Source: Bacteroidota bacterium
GTDB lineage: Bacteria > Bacteroidota > Bacteroidia > Bacteroidales > Prolixibacteraceae
DNA: 54,610 nt
Direction: 5' to 3'
Assembly: GCA_030684645.1 (NCBI GenBank)
Contig: JAUXUF010000379.1
Coordinates: forward strand, 1 to 54,610
Shown: piece by piece, positions 17,619 through 27,678 of the stretch
Layout of the letters: each line of letters begins with the position of its first letter
Numbering within the stretch: the stretch's first letter is position 1
Notes under the pieces: model-generated
What the model was told of the DNA's origin: nothing
The model's database searches: none
The model's input: only the letters and a program-made list of their open reading frames with translations
Program-made: the position numbers and the translations under genes

Positions 17619-18248
17619 TTATTCTCCCTGATAAGAAAACCGGTCGTTTAACCAATCGGGTTTCCGATTTGTATTTTTTGAATCTTTGTTTTGCTTCTTT
17701 TCTGCTTCGGAATTATCCTCCTCAGAGCCTTCTCCGTAAATCAGATTATGAACTGCACGTAAACAGTTTACCAGTTTCTGTCCCCATAATTGCGAGAAAT
17801 TAGTTTGAATCTCCCAAAGAGCCTGCTCCATAACCACTTCATTCATGGTTCGAAACGACATCACAAGGTCTTTCATCTCCTGATAAATATCGGCAATATT
17901 TTCGGCAATACTGGCTGAAAGTGCCGATTCGCTGAATTGCATTCCGGAAACAAAAACTTCCTGGTAGTCATCGCCGGCTCCGGTATGATGAAGTACTTTT
18001 TGCTGAATCAGGGCATAATCCAATTCAGTCACATATTTCTCAAGGTCTTCTTCATTATCAGACTCAAAAACAGGCAATAAACTAGCCTTTAGATATAAAA
18101 GTGGCAGAATTTTTTGGAGGTGACTCAGAAAGGCAGAAGATTCCATTTCTTCTGAACGTTCCAGGAAACTGCAAAACTCATTAGCTACAGTAATCAGTTC
18201 AATCACATTTTTTGAATAGACGATACTGTTCAATCCTTCTTCTCTCAT
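17619..18248 (-). CDS. DUF5063 domain protein
   Basis: A 209-residue, mostly helical, acidic protein matching the Bacteroidota DUF5063 family (conserved NEFCSFLE near the start, LYLKASLLP, DIYQEMKDLV, and WGQKLVNCLRAVHNL). No signal peptide, no membrane segment. The C-terminal 35 residues are charged and probably disordered. Function unknown. It leads the DUF5063-exonuclease-rlmI run, an arrangement I recall from other Bacteroidota. Confidence 0.75.
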   Translation of the reverse strand: MREEGLNSIVYSKNVIELITVANEFCSFLERSEEMESSAFLSHLQKILPLLYLKASLLPVFESDNEEDLEKYVTELDYALIQQKVLHHTGAGDDYQEVFVSGMQFSESALSASIAENIADIYQEMKDLVMSFRTMNEVVMEQALWEIQTNFSQLWGQKLVNCLRAVHNLIYGEGSEEDNSEAEKKQNKDSKNTNRKPDWLNDRFSYQGE

Positions 18249-18271
18249 GAAAAACTATCTAGAATAGGTTG

Positions 18272-18279
18272 CAAAAGTA
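18272..18279 (-). promoter_or_regulatory. Probable -7 box of the DUF5063-exonuclease-rlmI operon
   Basis: TACTTTTG followed by C on the minus strand, with a predicted start near 18265 and a leader of about 17 nt, as for rpoD. No good TTTG lies 19-21 bp upstream, so only half the consensus is present. Confidence 0.4.
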
Positions 18280-18424
18280 TAAAGAATTTTTGTTCAGAGA
18301 GTTTAAGATGATGTTTATTGGTAAAGATTCTAAAAAAGTGAGCTGTTGATAGTCATCCGGTTGTTAAAAGGTCAGATGGTTGGATGGATGAATCTTCAAA
18401 TATTCAAATGACCAAATTGTCAAA

Positions 18425-20326
18425 TTATTTTCGCCATTCCATCCGGTTATCAACCCGGTAAACAATCTTTTCGTTTTCGAGAAGCCACCGTACGATTTTC
18501 ACTGAGTTCTCAGGTTTCCCTTCAATCCTGGCCAAAAGTTCCTCCTGAAAACAAGGCTCCAGCAATACTTTTTTGATTTGTTCGCTGATGGTATCAAACT
18601 CATATTTACTAATATTCAACTCATTCCGTTCCATACAAACATCACATTTTCCGCACCGGACCGATTCCTGTTCGCCAAAATATTGCAGCAACAATTGGCT
18701 GCGGCATTTGTGACCCGAGGATGCATAATGAATTACGGCATCAATCCGCCGCAAGTATTCGAGTTTGCGGTCTTCGTAATTTTCCTTACTGATTTTCAAC
18801 CGGTCTATGTCGATTCTTTCCCGTGTAAAAATGACAAATGGAGTCTTCTTCTGAGGAATGTAATCAATTACCTTCTGGGCTCTTAGCTTGCACAAAAACT
18901 GGTAGACCAATTCTGGATCAACATTCGCCCGTTTAGCCAATAATTGTTCATCAATCGGTACATAATTGGTAAACAGCCCGGTATAGGAACGTAAAAGCAG
19001 TTTGATAAAACCGTCAAACTCAGCATTGGCCACCTGAAATTTATACAAGTCGTCGCGGTCAACCTGAAAATAGACTTTGGACGGATTATCGAGTTCGTCG
19101 GTCAATTCCAGGTAACCTTCGCGCTGAAGGATTTTTAAGCTGTTATAAACCGTAGTTATCTGGAGCGAGAACCCGGATGCAAAGGTGGCCATACTGAATT
19201 CAAAAGTCTGATCTTTTCCAAAACCTACTGCCAGCTGAAAATAATTGCACAGCGCCTCGTAAATTCGTCTGATCACATCGGGTTCAGGAAAGGCTTTGAC
19301 CACATTCCGCTCCAGTTTTACCTTATCGCTGTTATTATACAGCAAAACCGACCAGGCCGTTTTTTCGTCTCTCCCTGCCCTTCCTGCCTCCTGAAAATAG
19401 GCTTCCAGCGATTCGGGAGCTTCCATGTGTATCACAAACCGAACATTGGCCTTGTCGATCCCCATTCCAAATGCATTGGTCGAAACAATCACCCGGCATT
19501 TCCCACTTGTCCAGGCTTCCTGTTTGGCCGACCTGATTTTATAATTCAGGCCAGCGTGGTAATAGTCCGCCGAAATTTTATTTTTCTGAAGCAAATCGCT
19601 GATTTCGCGGGTTAGTTTCCGGCTCTTCACATATACAATCCCGGTTCCCTTGGCTTTTTGCACCGCCTTCACCAGATAATTGACCTTATCTTCCTCGTTC
19701 CGTATCAGATATATCAGGTTGCTGCGATAATAGCTGGTCCGGAGTACATTTTTAGCCTTGAATTTAAGTTGTACCTGAATATCGTCGATCACCTGAGAAG
19801 TGGCAGTAGCTGTTACAGCCAGAACCGGAACATCGGGCAACATTTCGCGCAACTCGGCAATCCGCAGGTACGACGGCCGGAAATCGAATCCCCACTGCGA
19901 AATACAATGCGCCTCGTCCACCGCAATCAGGTTTACATCCAGCTGACTAATCCGTTCCCGGAATCGCTCAGTGGCTATTCGTTCGGGCGACAAGTATAAA
20001 AATTTGTAGTCGCCCCAGGCTGCATGATCCATCGCAATTTTTATTTCCTGAGTACTCATTCCTGAATAGACAGCCAAAGCCTTGATTCCTTTCTGATTGA
20101 GATTCTCAACCTGATCTTTCATCAAGGCAATCAATGGGGTAATTACCAGGCAAATTCCAGGCTTCGAAAGCGAATACACCTGGTAAGTCACCGACTTGCC
20201 GCCACCGGTAGGCATCAGTCCAAGCGTATCTTTGCCCCGATCAACCGATTCGATGATCTCTTCCTGCAATGGGCGAAATGCTGCATAGCCCCAGTATTTG
20301 GTCAATATTTGTGTGAATACGCTCAA
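18425..20326 (-). CDS. recQ: ATP-dependent DNA helicase RecQ
   Basis: 3'-5' DNA helicase for recombination and replication-fork repair. Two RecA-like domains carry Walker A MPTGGGKS, DEAH box (VDEAHCISQWGFDFRPSY) and motif VI QEAGRAGRDE. A RecQ-C zinc module (HKCRSQLLLQYFGE..SVRCGKCDVC) and a winged helix follow; no HRDC domain is evident. The frame stays open to a TTG at 20404, but that extension is encoded by an intergenic palindromic repeat. I place the start at the TTG at 20326 (SVFTQILTKYWGYAAFRPLQ), which gives 633 residues and the usual N-terminus. No ATG fits. Confidence 0.88.
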   Translation of the reverse strand: MSVFTQILTKYWGYAAFRPLQEEIIESVDRGKDTLGLMPTGGGKSVTYQVYSLSKPGICLVITPLIALMKDQVENLNQKGIKALAVYSGMSTQEIKIAMDHAAWGDYKFLYLSPERIATERFRERISQLDVNLIAVDEAHCISQWGFDFRPSYLRIAELREMLPDVPVLAVTATATSQVIDDIQVQLKFKAKNVLRTSYYRSNLIYLIRNEEDKVNYLVKAVQKAKGTGIVYVKSRKLTREISDLLQKNKISADYYHAGLNYKIRSAKQEAWTSGKCRVIVSTNAFGMGIDKANVRFVIHMEAPESLEAYFQEAGRAGRDEKTAWSVLLYNNSDKVKLERNVVKAFPEPDVIRRIYEALCNYFQLAVGFGKDQTFEFSMATFASGFSLQITTVYNSLKILQREGYLELTDELDNPSKVYFQVDRDDLYKFQVANAEFDGFIKLLLRSYTGLFTNYVPIDEQLLAKRANVDPELVYQFLCKLRAQKVIDYIPQKKTPFVIFTRERIDIDRLKISKENYEDRKLEYLRRIDAVIHYASSGHKCRSQLLLQYFGEQESVRCGKCDVCMERNELNISKYEFDTISEQIKKVLLEPCFQEELLARIEGKPENSVKIVRWLLENEKIVYRVDNRMEWRK

Positions 20327-20360
20327 TATTAATTGTCTGTTTTTTATATTATTTTTAGTT

Positions 20361-20494
20361 CTAAAGCCCCTAAATCCCCAAACGGGGGACTTTTGACCGT
20401 GCAAGTTCAGTTAATTCGCTTTCTAATGGTCAAAAATTCAGAAATTTCATTGCCATACTCCCTTCCCCACCTTGGGGAAGGGTTGGGGATGGGG
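20361..20494. repeat. Two GC-rich palindromes in the recQ-guaB gap
   Basis: TCCCC (20375-20379) pairs with GGGGA (20385-20389) within a GCCCCTAAATCCCC element. A second, perfect 9-bp stem CCCTTCCCC/GGGGAAGGG spans 20460-20482 and is followed by TTGGGGATGGGGC. The first type recurs on both sides of thrC (46093-46246). Neither has a T-tract, so they look like dispersed palindromes. Confidence 0.65.
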
Positions 20495-20583
20495 CTATTC
20501 CGCTTAACAAATTTTAAGATACATTAAAGTTTATAGTGATAGTCCACCTGAAAAAAACGGGACATTTGTACCTGTTTTTTTTG

Positions 20584-20591
20584 TAGTTTTG
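20584..20591 (+). promoter_or_regulatory. Probable -7 box of guaB
   Basis: TAGTTTTG, with TTTG at 20565-20568 as the only upstream partner (15-bp spacer, shorter than the usual 19-21). Predicted start near 20598, leader about 24 nt. The box lies on the flank of an A-rich/T-rich hairpin (about 20552-20577), which might modulate it. Confidence 0.4.
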
Positions 20592-20621
20592 TTTTTTATC
20601 AGAATATAAAAATACATATAA

Positions 20622-22094
20622 ATGTCATTTTTCGCCGATAAAATTGTATCCGAAGGTTTAACTTTTGATGATGTGTTGTTAATACCCTCTTATTCAGAAG
20701 TATTACCTCGCGATGTTGAACTGGCATCCTGGTTTACCCGTAATATCAGACTGAATACGCCTATTGTGACGGCTGCCATGGATACGGTAACCGACTCAAG
20801 AATGGCTATTGCCATTGCCCGTGAAGGAGGAATCGGTGTGATCCATAAAAATATGACCATTGATGAACAGGCCAAACAAGTGACTATTGTGAAACGGGCC
20901 GAAAATGCGATGATCTACGATCCGGTTACCATTTCGAAGGAAAAAACTGTACGCGATGCCATTGGCCTGATGAAAACATTTAAGATTGGAGGCATCCCGG
21001 TTCTCGATGATCAAGGATGTTTAGTAGGCATTGTTACCAACCGCGACCTTCGTTTCGAACACGACATGAATAAGCTGGTTTCGGAGGTGATGACCAAAGA
21101 CAACCTGGTTACCACCAACCTGTCCACATCGCTCGAACTGGCTTCAGAAATCCTGCAAAAATACAAAATTGAAAAACTGCCTGTTGTCGATAAAAATAAC
21201 AGGCTACTCGCATTAGTGACCTACAAAGACATTACCAAAGCCAAAGATAAACCCCTGGCTTCGAAAGATGCAAAAGGCCGGCTCAGGGTAGCTGCGGCAG
21301 TCGGAATTACAGCAGATTCGATGGATCGCATTGACGAACTGATTCGGGCTCAGGTGGATGCCATTGTTATCGATACCGCTCACGGCCACTCGATGTACGT
21401 ACTGGAAATGCTCAAAAAAGCGAAAAAAATATATCCTGAAATCGATTTTGTTGCCGGAAACATTGCGACTCCCGAAGCCGCTTCGGACCTGGTACTGGCT
21501 GGCGCAGATGCCGTAAAAGTCGGAATTGGTCCCGGATCGATCTGCACCACACGAATCATTGCCGGAGTTGGAATCCCGCAGCTTTCGGCCATTTACAATG
21601 TGAGCAAGACCATCAAAAAGAGCGGTGTTCCTGTTATTGCTGATGGTGGTATCCGCTATTCGGGCGATATTGTGAAAGCTTTGGCTGCCGGCGCCCACTC
21701 CATTATGGCCGGATCGTTGTTTGCCGGAGTTGAAGAATCGCCTGGCGATACCATTCTGTTCCAGGGACGTAAATTTAAAACCTACCGTGGTATGGGTTCG
21801 GTCGAAGCCATGCAGTCAGGCTCCAAAGACCGGTATTTTCAGGATGTCGAAGACGATATAAAAAAACTGGTTCCGGAAGGAATCGTTGCACGGGTTCCTT
21901 TTAAAGGTTCACTGGACGAAGTACTTCATCAACTTACCGGTGGAATCAGGGCCGGAATGGGATACTGTGGCGCCAAAAACATCGAAACGCTTCAACATGC
22001 TAAATTCATCCGCATAACCAACTCCGGAATTCAGGAAAGTCATCCGCACGATGTTAGCATAACCAGTGAATCACCCAATTACAGTTCCCGATAA
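20622..22094 (+). CDS. guaB: Inosine-5'-monophosphate dehydrogenase
   Basis: Oxidises IMP to XMP with NAD+, the committed step of GMP synthesis (cytoplasm). 490 residues, the usual length. The TIM barrel is split by two CBS domains (about 95-205: [23 protein letters not shown]). The catalytic loop GPGSICTTR has its Cys near residue 308, and the mobile flap region follows (YRGMGS). The gene is solitary, with no guaA next to it. The ATG at 20622 gives the standard N-terminus ([19 protein letters not shown]). Confidence 0.97.
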   Translation: MSFFADKIVSEGLTFDDVLLIPSYSEVLPRDVELASWFTRNIRLNTPIVTAAMDTVTDSRMAIAIAREGGIGVIHKNMTIDEQAKQVTIVKRAENAMIYDPVTISKEKTVRDAIGLMKTFKIGGIPVLDDQGCLVGIVTNRDLRFEHDMNKLVSEVMTKDNLVTTNLSTSLELASEILQKYKIEKLPVVDKNNRLLALVTYKDITKAKDKPLASKDAKGRLRVAAAVGITADSMDRIDELIRAQVDAIVIDTAHGHSMYVLEMLKKAKKIYPEIDFVAGNIATPEAASDLVLAGADAVKVGIGPGSICTTRIIAGVGIPQLSAIYNVSKTIKKSGVPVIADGGIRYSGDIVKALAAGAHSIMAGSLFAGVEESPGDTILFQGRKFKTYRGMGSVEAMQSGSKDRYFQDVEDDIKKLVPEGIVARVPFKGSLDEVLHQLTGGIRAGMGYCGAKNIETLQHAKFIRITNSGIQESHPHDVSITSESPNYSSR

Positions 22095-22274
22095 ATGTCA
22101 AGGCAAAAGGTAAAAGGAAAATTACACTGATTCATCAACTGACTGAAAATATTCATCCAACTATCCAGGTCAGTTTAAGCACACCTGACATTCGAATAAA
22201 TCAATAACCAGACCAAGCGATTTTTTAATATAAAGTTGTATAAAAATGACCATTTTTCAAATAACACGACATAC

Positions 22275-24227
22275 ATGATCAGATCATTCTCATTAGTTCT
22301 TTTTGTAATCTTCTCGTTCACCGTTTCTGCCCAGAAAAAGAACGAAATTGTGGTTGCCATCGGTGACATTCAGGTCAGTAAAGAAGAATTCGAAGCCAAT
22401 TACAGTAAAAACAACACGAACATTCTGGACGAAAAAGACAAGAAAACACCTGCCGAATACCTCGATTTATACATCAGGTTCAAACTGAAAGTTCTTGAGG
22501 CTCAGAAACTGGGATACGACACGGTACGTTCGTTCGTTGATGAACTGAAAGGTTACCGGCAGGAACTGGCAGAACCATATCTGACTGATGTTACTTACAA
22601 CGACGAAATGGTTCAAACCGCCTATCATCGTACTAAATACGAACGGAAAGTGAGCCATTTGCTGATTCGGGTTTCTCCGGAATCTTCACCGGCAGATACA
22701 CTTGTTGCCTGGAACAGGATTGCCGATCTTCGCAAACAAATCATTGCCGGCGCCGATTTTAACGAAATTGCAGCTCAACATTCCGAAGACCCTTCGGCTG
22801 CCCAAAACAAGGGGTTACTTGGCTATTTCAGCGCTTTCCAAATGGTTTATCCGTTTGAAGACGCGGCCTACCGCACGCCGGTCGGACAGGTTTCAGAAAT
22901 TATCCGTACCCGGTTTGGTTACCACCTCCTCAAAGTTCATGACGAAAGGCTGACCCCGGGAGAAATTAAAGTGGCGCACATTATGAAGATGTTTCCTCAA
23001 CAGGCCAGCGAAGAAACGATTGCCAAACTGAAACTGACAGCTGACAGCATCTGGCAGAAAGCCACTTCCGGAGCCGATTTTGCGGAACTGGCCAAAACAT
23101 ATTCCGACGACAAACAATCGGCTGCTGAAGGTGGCGCAATGAATTGGTTCACACCTACCAACATGGGGGTTCCATCGTTTGCCGAAGCCGCTTTTGCCCT
23201 GAAAAATGACGGCGACATTTCGCCGGTTATCCGCACTCCTTTCGGATGGCACATCATCAAACGGCTCGAACTTCGTACGACACAGCCTTTTGAAAAACTG
23301 CGACCGGAACTGGAGGCAAAAATCAAACAAAATCCTGCAATCAGCAAATACAGCGATGAAGCTTTCGACCGCGAATTGCGGGCTGAATACCAGTTAAAAT
23401 TGGATGAAACTAATTTCAATAAAATAGTTGAACTGGTTGCCGACACCGTAGGTAAAAAAGACCTGTCAACTCAATTAAATCCGTTGAATGACAATCAACT
23501 GGTCCGTTTTGCCAATCAAACACTCACCTGTGGAAATTTCACCGGATATCTTAAAAATCAGAACTATTCTCCTGAAAGTCCAAATCCTGAACCGGGGTTA
23601 AAAATCAAGCTCAACCAGTTCATCAACCAGAAACTGCTGGAATACGAAAACACACAGCTTGAAAAAAAGCATCCCGAATTCGCCCGGATTTACGGAGAAT
23701 ATCACGATGGCATCCTGCTTTTCAATATTTCGAAGGATAAAATCTGGGATGTCGCTTCCACCGACACCACACGTTTGCAAAACTATTTCGAACAAACCAC
23801 CAAAAAATATTCTTGGAACGATCGCTTTAAAGGTTGGATCATTCAGGCTAAAGATGCCGAAATTCGCACCAGGGTCGAGACTTTGCTGGATAAAAAGGAA
23901 CTGGACAAACAAGAATTAACAGACCTTTTCAACACAAAAACCGAAAATAATATACAGTTCACTGATGTCGCTGTTGAAAAAGGTGAAAATCCTTTAGTGG
24001 ATTATTTCATTTGGAGTGGTCCAAAACCTGCAGGTTTTGATGAAACTACTACCTTTGTCCACGGAAAAATTGTTCAGAACGAACAAAAAGAGCTGAAGGA
24101 TGCCTGGGGACTTTACTCCTCTGACTTTCAGGAACAAATTGAAAAAGAATGGATTGATTCCTTACAGAAGAAATATCCGACTGTAATTAACAAGAAAGCG
24201 CTCAAAAAAATCGCGATGATTGAATGA
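22275..24227 (+). CDS. PpiC-type (parvulin) periplasmic peptidyl-prolyl isomerase
   Basis: First of three SurA-related genes. From the ATG at 22275 (MIRSFSLVLFVIFSFTVSAQ, a clear signal peptide) it has 650 residues; an upstream TTG frame is rejected because it would bury the signal. A SurA-N-like helical part (about 25-115) is followed by two parvulin domains, about 120-220 (SHLLIR..FGYHLLKVHDE) and 228-332 (AHIMKM..FGWHIIKRLE), and a long C-terminal region of unknown fold. It probably chaperones outer-membrane proteins. The stop overlaps the next start (ATGA), so translation is coupled. Confidence 0.88.
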   Translation: MIRSFSLVLFVIFSFTVSAQKKNEIVVAIGDIQVSKEEFEANYSKNNTNILDEKDKKTPAEYLDLYIRFKLKVLEAQKLGYDTVRSFVDELKGYRQELAEPYLTDVTYNDEMVQTAYHRTKYERKVSHLLIRVSPESSPADTLVAWNRIADLRKQIIAGADFNEIAAQHSEDPSAAQNKGLLGYFSAFQMVYPFEDAAYRTPVGQVSEIIRTRFGYHLLKVHDERLTPGEIKVAHIMKMFPQQASEETIAKLKLTADSIWQKATSGADFAELAKTYSDDKQSAAEGGAMNWFTPTNMGVPSFAEAAFALKNDGDISPVIRTPFGWHIIKRLELRTTQPFEKLRPELEAKIKQNPAISKYSDEAFDRELRAEYQLKLDETNFNKIVELVADTVGKKDLSTQLNPLNDNQLVRFANQTLTCGNFTGYLKNQNYSPESPNPEPGLKIKLNQFINQKLLEYENTQLEKKHPEFARIYGEYHDGILLFNISKDKIWDVASTDTTRLQNYFEQTTKKYSWNDRFKGWIIQAKDAEIRTRVETLLDKKELDKQELTDLFNTKTENNIQFTDVAVEKGENPLVDYFIWSGPKPAGFDETTTFVHGKIVQNEQKELKDAWGLYSSDFQEQIEKEWIDSLQKKYPTVINKKALKKIAMIE

Positions 24228-25087
24228 TAAAATCTGGGTTCTATATTATTTTTTTAGCCTTTATACTGACAGGATGCAGCCTGTTTATGGACTCGGATGA
24301 ACCCATTGCCAAGGTAGGCGTCAAGGTTTTAACGATGAAAGAGCTTTCAGAAAACGTACCCAATTACCTGGATGCAGCTGACAGTTCGCTTTGGGCAGAT
24401 GATTACATCAAAAAATGGATTCATCGGGAACTTCTTCTTTTAAAAGCAGAAGATAACCTGACAGTCGAGATGAAAGACGTAAGCAAGGAACTCGAAGAAT
24501 ACCGCAATTCACTTCTTGTTTTCAGGTACAGAAATGTACTGATGAAGGAAAAAATGGATACAACGGTCAAGGATTCGGATATCCAGAATTATTTCAATAC
24601 GCATCGCGAAAGCTTCATCCTGAACCGGAACATCGTTAAAGCCATATACATCAAGGTGCCGGTTGAAGTGTCGAGCCCTGAAAATATTAAAGATTTGTGT
24701 ACATCCAGTGATCCGCAAAAACAAGCCAGGCTGAATGAATATTGCCTAAGCTACGCCAAAGCATACGACCGTTTTAACGATCAATGGGTTGCCGCCGACC
24801 AGGTTTTAAAAAACATTCCGGTTGAAATAACCGATCAGAACCAGTTCCTGCAAAGAAACCATTTCATCGAAAGCACTGATAAGATTTATTACTATATTGT
24901 CTGCATCAGCAATTACCGCCTTTCTGGCCAGGTTTCTCCGATCGAATACGTTCAAAACGACATCCGGAACCTTATTTTAAGCAAACAAAAAATCGAGTTT
25001 TTAAAACAAATCGAAAAAGATATATACAAGGAAGGTCTTGATAAAAACAAGGTAAAACTATTTAAAACAAAAAATAATCGTTTATGA
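24224..25087 (+). CDS. SurA-like lipoprotein lacking a clear isomerase domain
   Basis: Exported lipoprotein, 287 residues: signal peptide and lipobox LTGC with Cys at about 18, then a SurA-N-like helical region (about 30-115, KKWIHRELLLLKAE) and a C-terminal half with only a degenerate parvulin-like outline (FNTHRESFILNRNIVKAIYIKV). The catalytic parvulin signatures seen in both neighbours (GYHLL/GYHII) are missing. It overlaps both flanking genes by 4 bp (ATGA), which points to a three-protein unit. Likely a holdase or assembly partner, by inference. Confidence 0.8.
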   Translation: MIKSGFYIIFLAFILTGCSLFMDSDEPIAKVGVKVLTMKELSENVPNYLDAADSSLWADDYIKKWIHRELLLLKAEDNLTVEMKDVSKELEEYRNSLLVFRYRNVLMKEKMDTTVKDSDIQNYFNTHRESFILNRNIVKAIYIKVPVEVSSPENIKDLCTSSDPQKQARLNEYCLSYAKAYDRFNDQWVAADQVLKNIPVEITDQNQFLQRNHFIESTDKIYYYIVCISNYRLSGQVSPIEYVQNDIRNLILSKQKIEFLKQIEKDIYKEGLDKNKVKLFKTKNNRL

Positions 25088-26436
25088 TCAGAAAACTAAT
25101 TGGCTTATTTGTCCTGTTGGGATGTGTTGTATTTAGCAATCAAACCAATGCACAAGATAAAATTGTTGACCAGATTGTGGCCGTAGTGGGAAAAAACATC
25201 ATCCTGAAATCGGACATTGAAAGCATGTTTCAGCAACAGCAAGCACAAGGGATAACCACCGAAGGCGATATGAAATGTGAAATTCTGGAGAATTTACTGG
25301 TAGAAAAACTTCTTCTTGCAGAGGCGGAATTGGACACTACCATAACGGTTAGCGATAGCCAGTTGAATCAGCAACTGGATCAGCGTATTCAGTATTTTGT
25401 ATCACATCTCGGTTCTGAAAAAGAGGTGGAAGCCTATTTTAAAAAGCCAATCATTGAATTAAAGGCAGATCTGGAAGAAGTCATCAAAAACCAGCAGATG
25501 ACCCAACAGATGCAAAATAAAATTCTGGATAAAGTCACTGTTACTCCTGCCCAGGTACGGTTACACTTTAAAAATCTGCCGGAAGCGGAAATTCCGCAAA
25601 TTGACGCACAGATTGAATATGCACAGATTACCGTATTGCCCGTCATTAGTATTGAAGAAGAAGACCGCATCAAGGCTTTTCTGCGTGAACTGAAACACCG
25701 TATCGAAAGCGGAGAAAGCAGTTTTGCACCATTGGCTGTGATGTATTCGGAAGACGGAGCAGCCCGGAATGGCGGCGAACTTGACTACATGGGACGCGGA
25801 AACCTCGATCCTGCATATGCTGCTGCTGCATTTAACCTGAAAGGCGACAAAATTTCGAACGTAGTGAAAAGTGATTTCGGATACCACATCATCCAGGTTA
25901 TGGATCGCAAGGGCGAACAAATAAAAACCCGTCACATCATCATTAAACCCAAAGTTTCCCCGGAAGCCATGAAAAAAGCGTTTACCCAGATCGACAGCAT
26001 TGCCGATTTTATCCGGAAAGAAACTTTCAAATTCACTGAAGCTGCCTTGCGTTATTCGTATGATAAAAACTCACGCAACAACGGCGGAGTGGTCGTAAAT
26101 CCTGAAACCGGAGACACAAAATGGAAGTTGAGTGAACTCGATCCTGATGTAAGCAAGGTTATCACCAAAATGAACATCAACGAAATTTCGAAACCCTTCC
26201 AAACAATCGACGACAAACAGCGACCTGTGTATAAAATTGTGAAGCTCATTAATAAAACCAATGCGCACAAGGCCAATCTGCGGGAAGATTACGTTGAGCT
26301 GAGTAACATGTATATGAATACAAAAAAGGAAAAAACGCTTGACAACTGGATTCGGGAAAAACAAACCGGAACTTATGTACACATCGACGACACCTATGTG
26401 AACTGCAATTTCAAATACCAGGGTTGGCTTAAATAA
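25084..26436 (+). CDS. SurA-family periplasmic peptidyl-prolyl isomerase
   Basis: SurA-like chaperone for outer-membrane protein folding, 450 residues. A signal peptide (about 1-23, ending NAQ) leads to the SurA N-terminal domain (DQIVAVVGKNIILKSDIESMFQQ and ENLLVEKLLLAEAE). Two parvulin domains follow at about 178-278 (ARNGGELDYMGRG..FGYHIIQVMD) and 280-385 (RHIIIKP..NNGGVVVN). The second has a weaker active-site pattern. Translation is probably coupled to the lipoprotein upstream by ATGA overlap. Confidence 0.92.
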   Translation: MIRKLIGLFVLLGCVVFSNQTNAQDKIVDQIVAVVGKNIILKSDIESMFQQQQAQGITTEGDMKCEILENLLVEKLLLAEAELDTTITVSDSQLNQQLDQRIQYFVSHLGSEKEVEAYFKKPIIELKADLEEVIKNQQMTQQMQNKILDKVTVTPAQVRLHFKNLPEAEIPQIDAQIEYAQITVLPVISIEEEDRIKAFLRELKHRIESGESSFAPLAVMYSEDGAARNGGELDYMGRGNLDPAYAAAAFNLKGDKISNVVKSDFGYHIIQVMDRKGEQIKTRHIIIKPKVSPEAMKKAFTQIDSIADFIRKETFKFTEAALRYSYDKNSRNNGGVVVNPETGDTKWKLSELDPDVSKVITKMNINEISKPFQTIDDKQRPVYKIVKLINKTNAHKANLREDYVELSNMYMNTKKEKTLDNWIREKQTGTYVHIDDTYVNCNFKYQGWLK

Positions 26437-26440
26437 AAGT

Positions 26441-26610
26441 TTCTGGTTTCAAGTTCCAGGTCTCAAGTTGAGAATCGCTTCGAAATTGGCTTTCAGCCCT
26501 CTAAGGGCGAAATATTTGTAGCCCCGGCTTTCAAGCCGGGGTTAAATTATAAAAAGCATTTTAGCGCCGGAGTTATAAATATGATAGAGAGGAAACTAAC
26601 TTCCGGCGCA
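26441..26610. repeat. Cluster of REP-like palindromes upstream of the MoxR gene
   Basis: The 271-bp gap holds three inverted repeats in series: GCCCT/AGGGC (26496-26508); CCCCGGCTT/AAGCCGGGG (26522-26541, 9 bp with 2-nt spacer); and GCGCCGGA/TCCGGCGC (26564-26571 and 26602-26609, 30-nt spacer). Before them is a 'tttcaagttccaggtctcaagttgag' stretch related to the one at 8341. The GC-rich hairpins in A/T-rich surroundings, without T-tracts, resemble REP/BIME elements. Confidence 0.65.
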
Positions 26611-26707
26611 AATTCATCGCTCTTTCTGAGGACAACTATAAAATCAGAGATCAAAGACGAGTTCAGATATTGAACCGAACCATAAACAGAACAGGAAAAC
26701 TATAAAT

Positions 26708-27673
26708 ATGACCTATAAGAATGAAGTTGAAGCTGTAAACGGGCTGAACCAAAAGTTTGACCAGTTGCGTTCCGAGATAAAAAAACGTATTTACGGTCAG
26801 GATGAAATCATCGACCAGGTGTTGGTTGCCATGTTCAGCCGGGGGCATTGTTTGCTCATCGGCGTTCCGGGACTTGCCAAGACACTGCTCGTCAACACCA
26901 TTTCCGAAGTACTTGGGCTTCAATATAAGCGGATTCAGTTCACGCCCGACCTGATGCCATCAGACATCATCGGAACCGAAATTCTGGATAAAGACCGGGA
27001 ATTTAAATTCATTCGCGGACCCATCTTTGCCAACATCATTCTGGCCGACGAAATTAACCGCACCCCGCCAAAAACCCAGGCGGCTCTTCTCGAAGCCATG
27101 CAGGAACATTCAGTAACTGCAGCTGGTCAGAAATATCTGCTCGACAACCCGTTTTTCGTGCTGGCTACCCAAAACCCGATTGAACAGGAAGGTACATACC
27201 CGCTGCCAGAAGCTCAGCTCGATAGGTTTATGTTTTCCATCTGGCTCGATTATCCCAAATTTGAAGATGAACTGACCATTGTTCAGAATACCACTTCAGG
27301 CTTTTCAACCCAACTGAACGAAATCATTTCCAAAGAAGAAATCCGTTTCTTTCAGGATTTGGTACTGAAAGTTCCGGTGAACGAAAATGTGTTGAAATAT
27401 GCCGTCGGTTTATCAGCCAAAACCCGTCCAAACACTGAACTGGCTGCCCCGATCAGCAACAAATACCTCAAATGGGGTGCAGGTCCGCGTGCCTCGCAAT
27501 ACCTGGTTTTGGGGGCAAAAACGCTGGCTGCCCTTCAGGGAAAATATTCGCCTGATATTGATGACATCAAAAAAGTAGCCGTCAGCATTCTCCGTCACAG
27601 GGTGATTAAAAACTACAAGGCTGAAGCTGAAAACCTTTCGGTGGAAGACATTATTTCAGAATTGATGAAGTAA
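26708..27673 (+). CDS. MoxR-family AAA+ ATPase
   Basis: Cytoplasmic AAA+ chaperone-like ATPase, 321 residues. Walker A GVPGLAKT, Walker B ILADEINR, sensor 1 LATQNPIEQEGTYPLPEAQLDRF, and the C-terminal lid domain. MoxR proteins usually act with vWA proteins such as BatA/BatB, but this copy sits about 21 kb from the bat genes, beside envelope genes; another moxR probably lies upstream of the window start. An OstA-like gene follows after 5 bp. Confidence 0.92.
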   Translation: MTYKNEVEAVNGLNQKFDQLRSEIKKRIYGQDEIIDQVLVAMFSRGHCLLIGVPGLAKTLLVNTISEVLGLQYKRIQFTPDLMPSDIIGTEILDKDREFKFIRGPIFANIILADEINRTPPKTQAALLEAMQEHSVTAAGQKYLLDNPFFVLATQNPIEQEGTYPLPEAQLDRFMFSIWLDYPKFEDELTIVQNTTSGFSTQLNEIISKEEIRFFQDLVLKVPVNENVLKYAVGLSAKTRPNTELAAPISNKYLKWGAGPRASQYLVLGAKTLAALQGKYSPDIDDIKKVAVSILRHRVIKNYKAEAENLSVEDIISELMK

Positions 27674-27678
27674 ACTGA

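Noticed and set aside
20327-20404. N-terminal extension of recQ
   Set aside because: It is encoded by the GCCCCTAAATCCCC palindromic repeat and has no resemblance to RecQ.
22236-22274. TTG-initiated extension of the first PpiC gene
   Set aside because: It would place 13 polar residues before a clear signal peptide beginning at the ATG at 22275.
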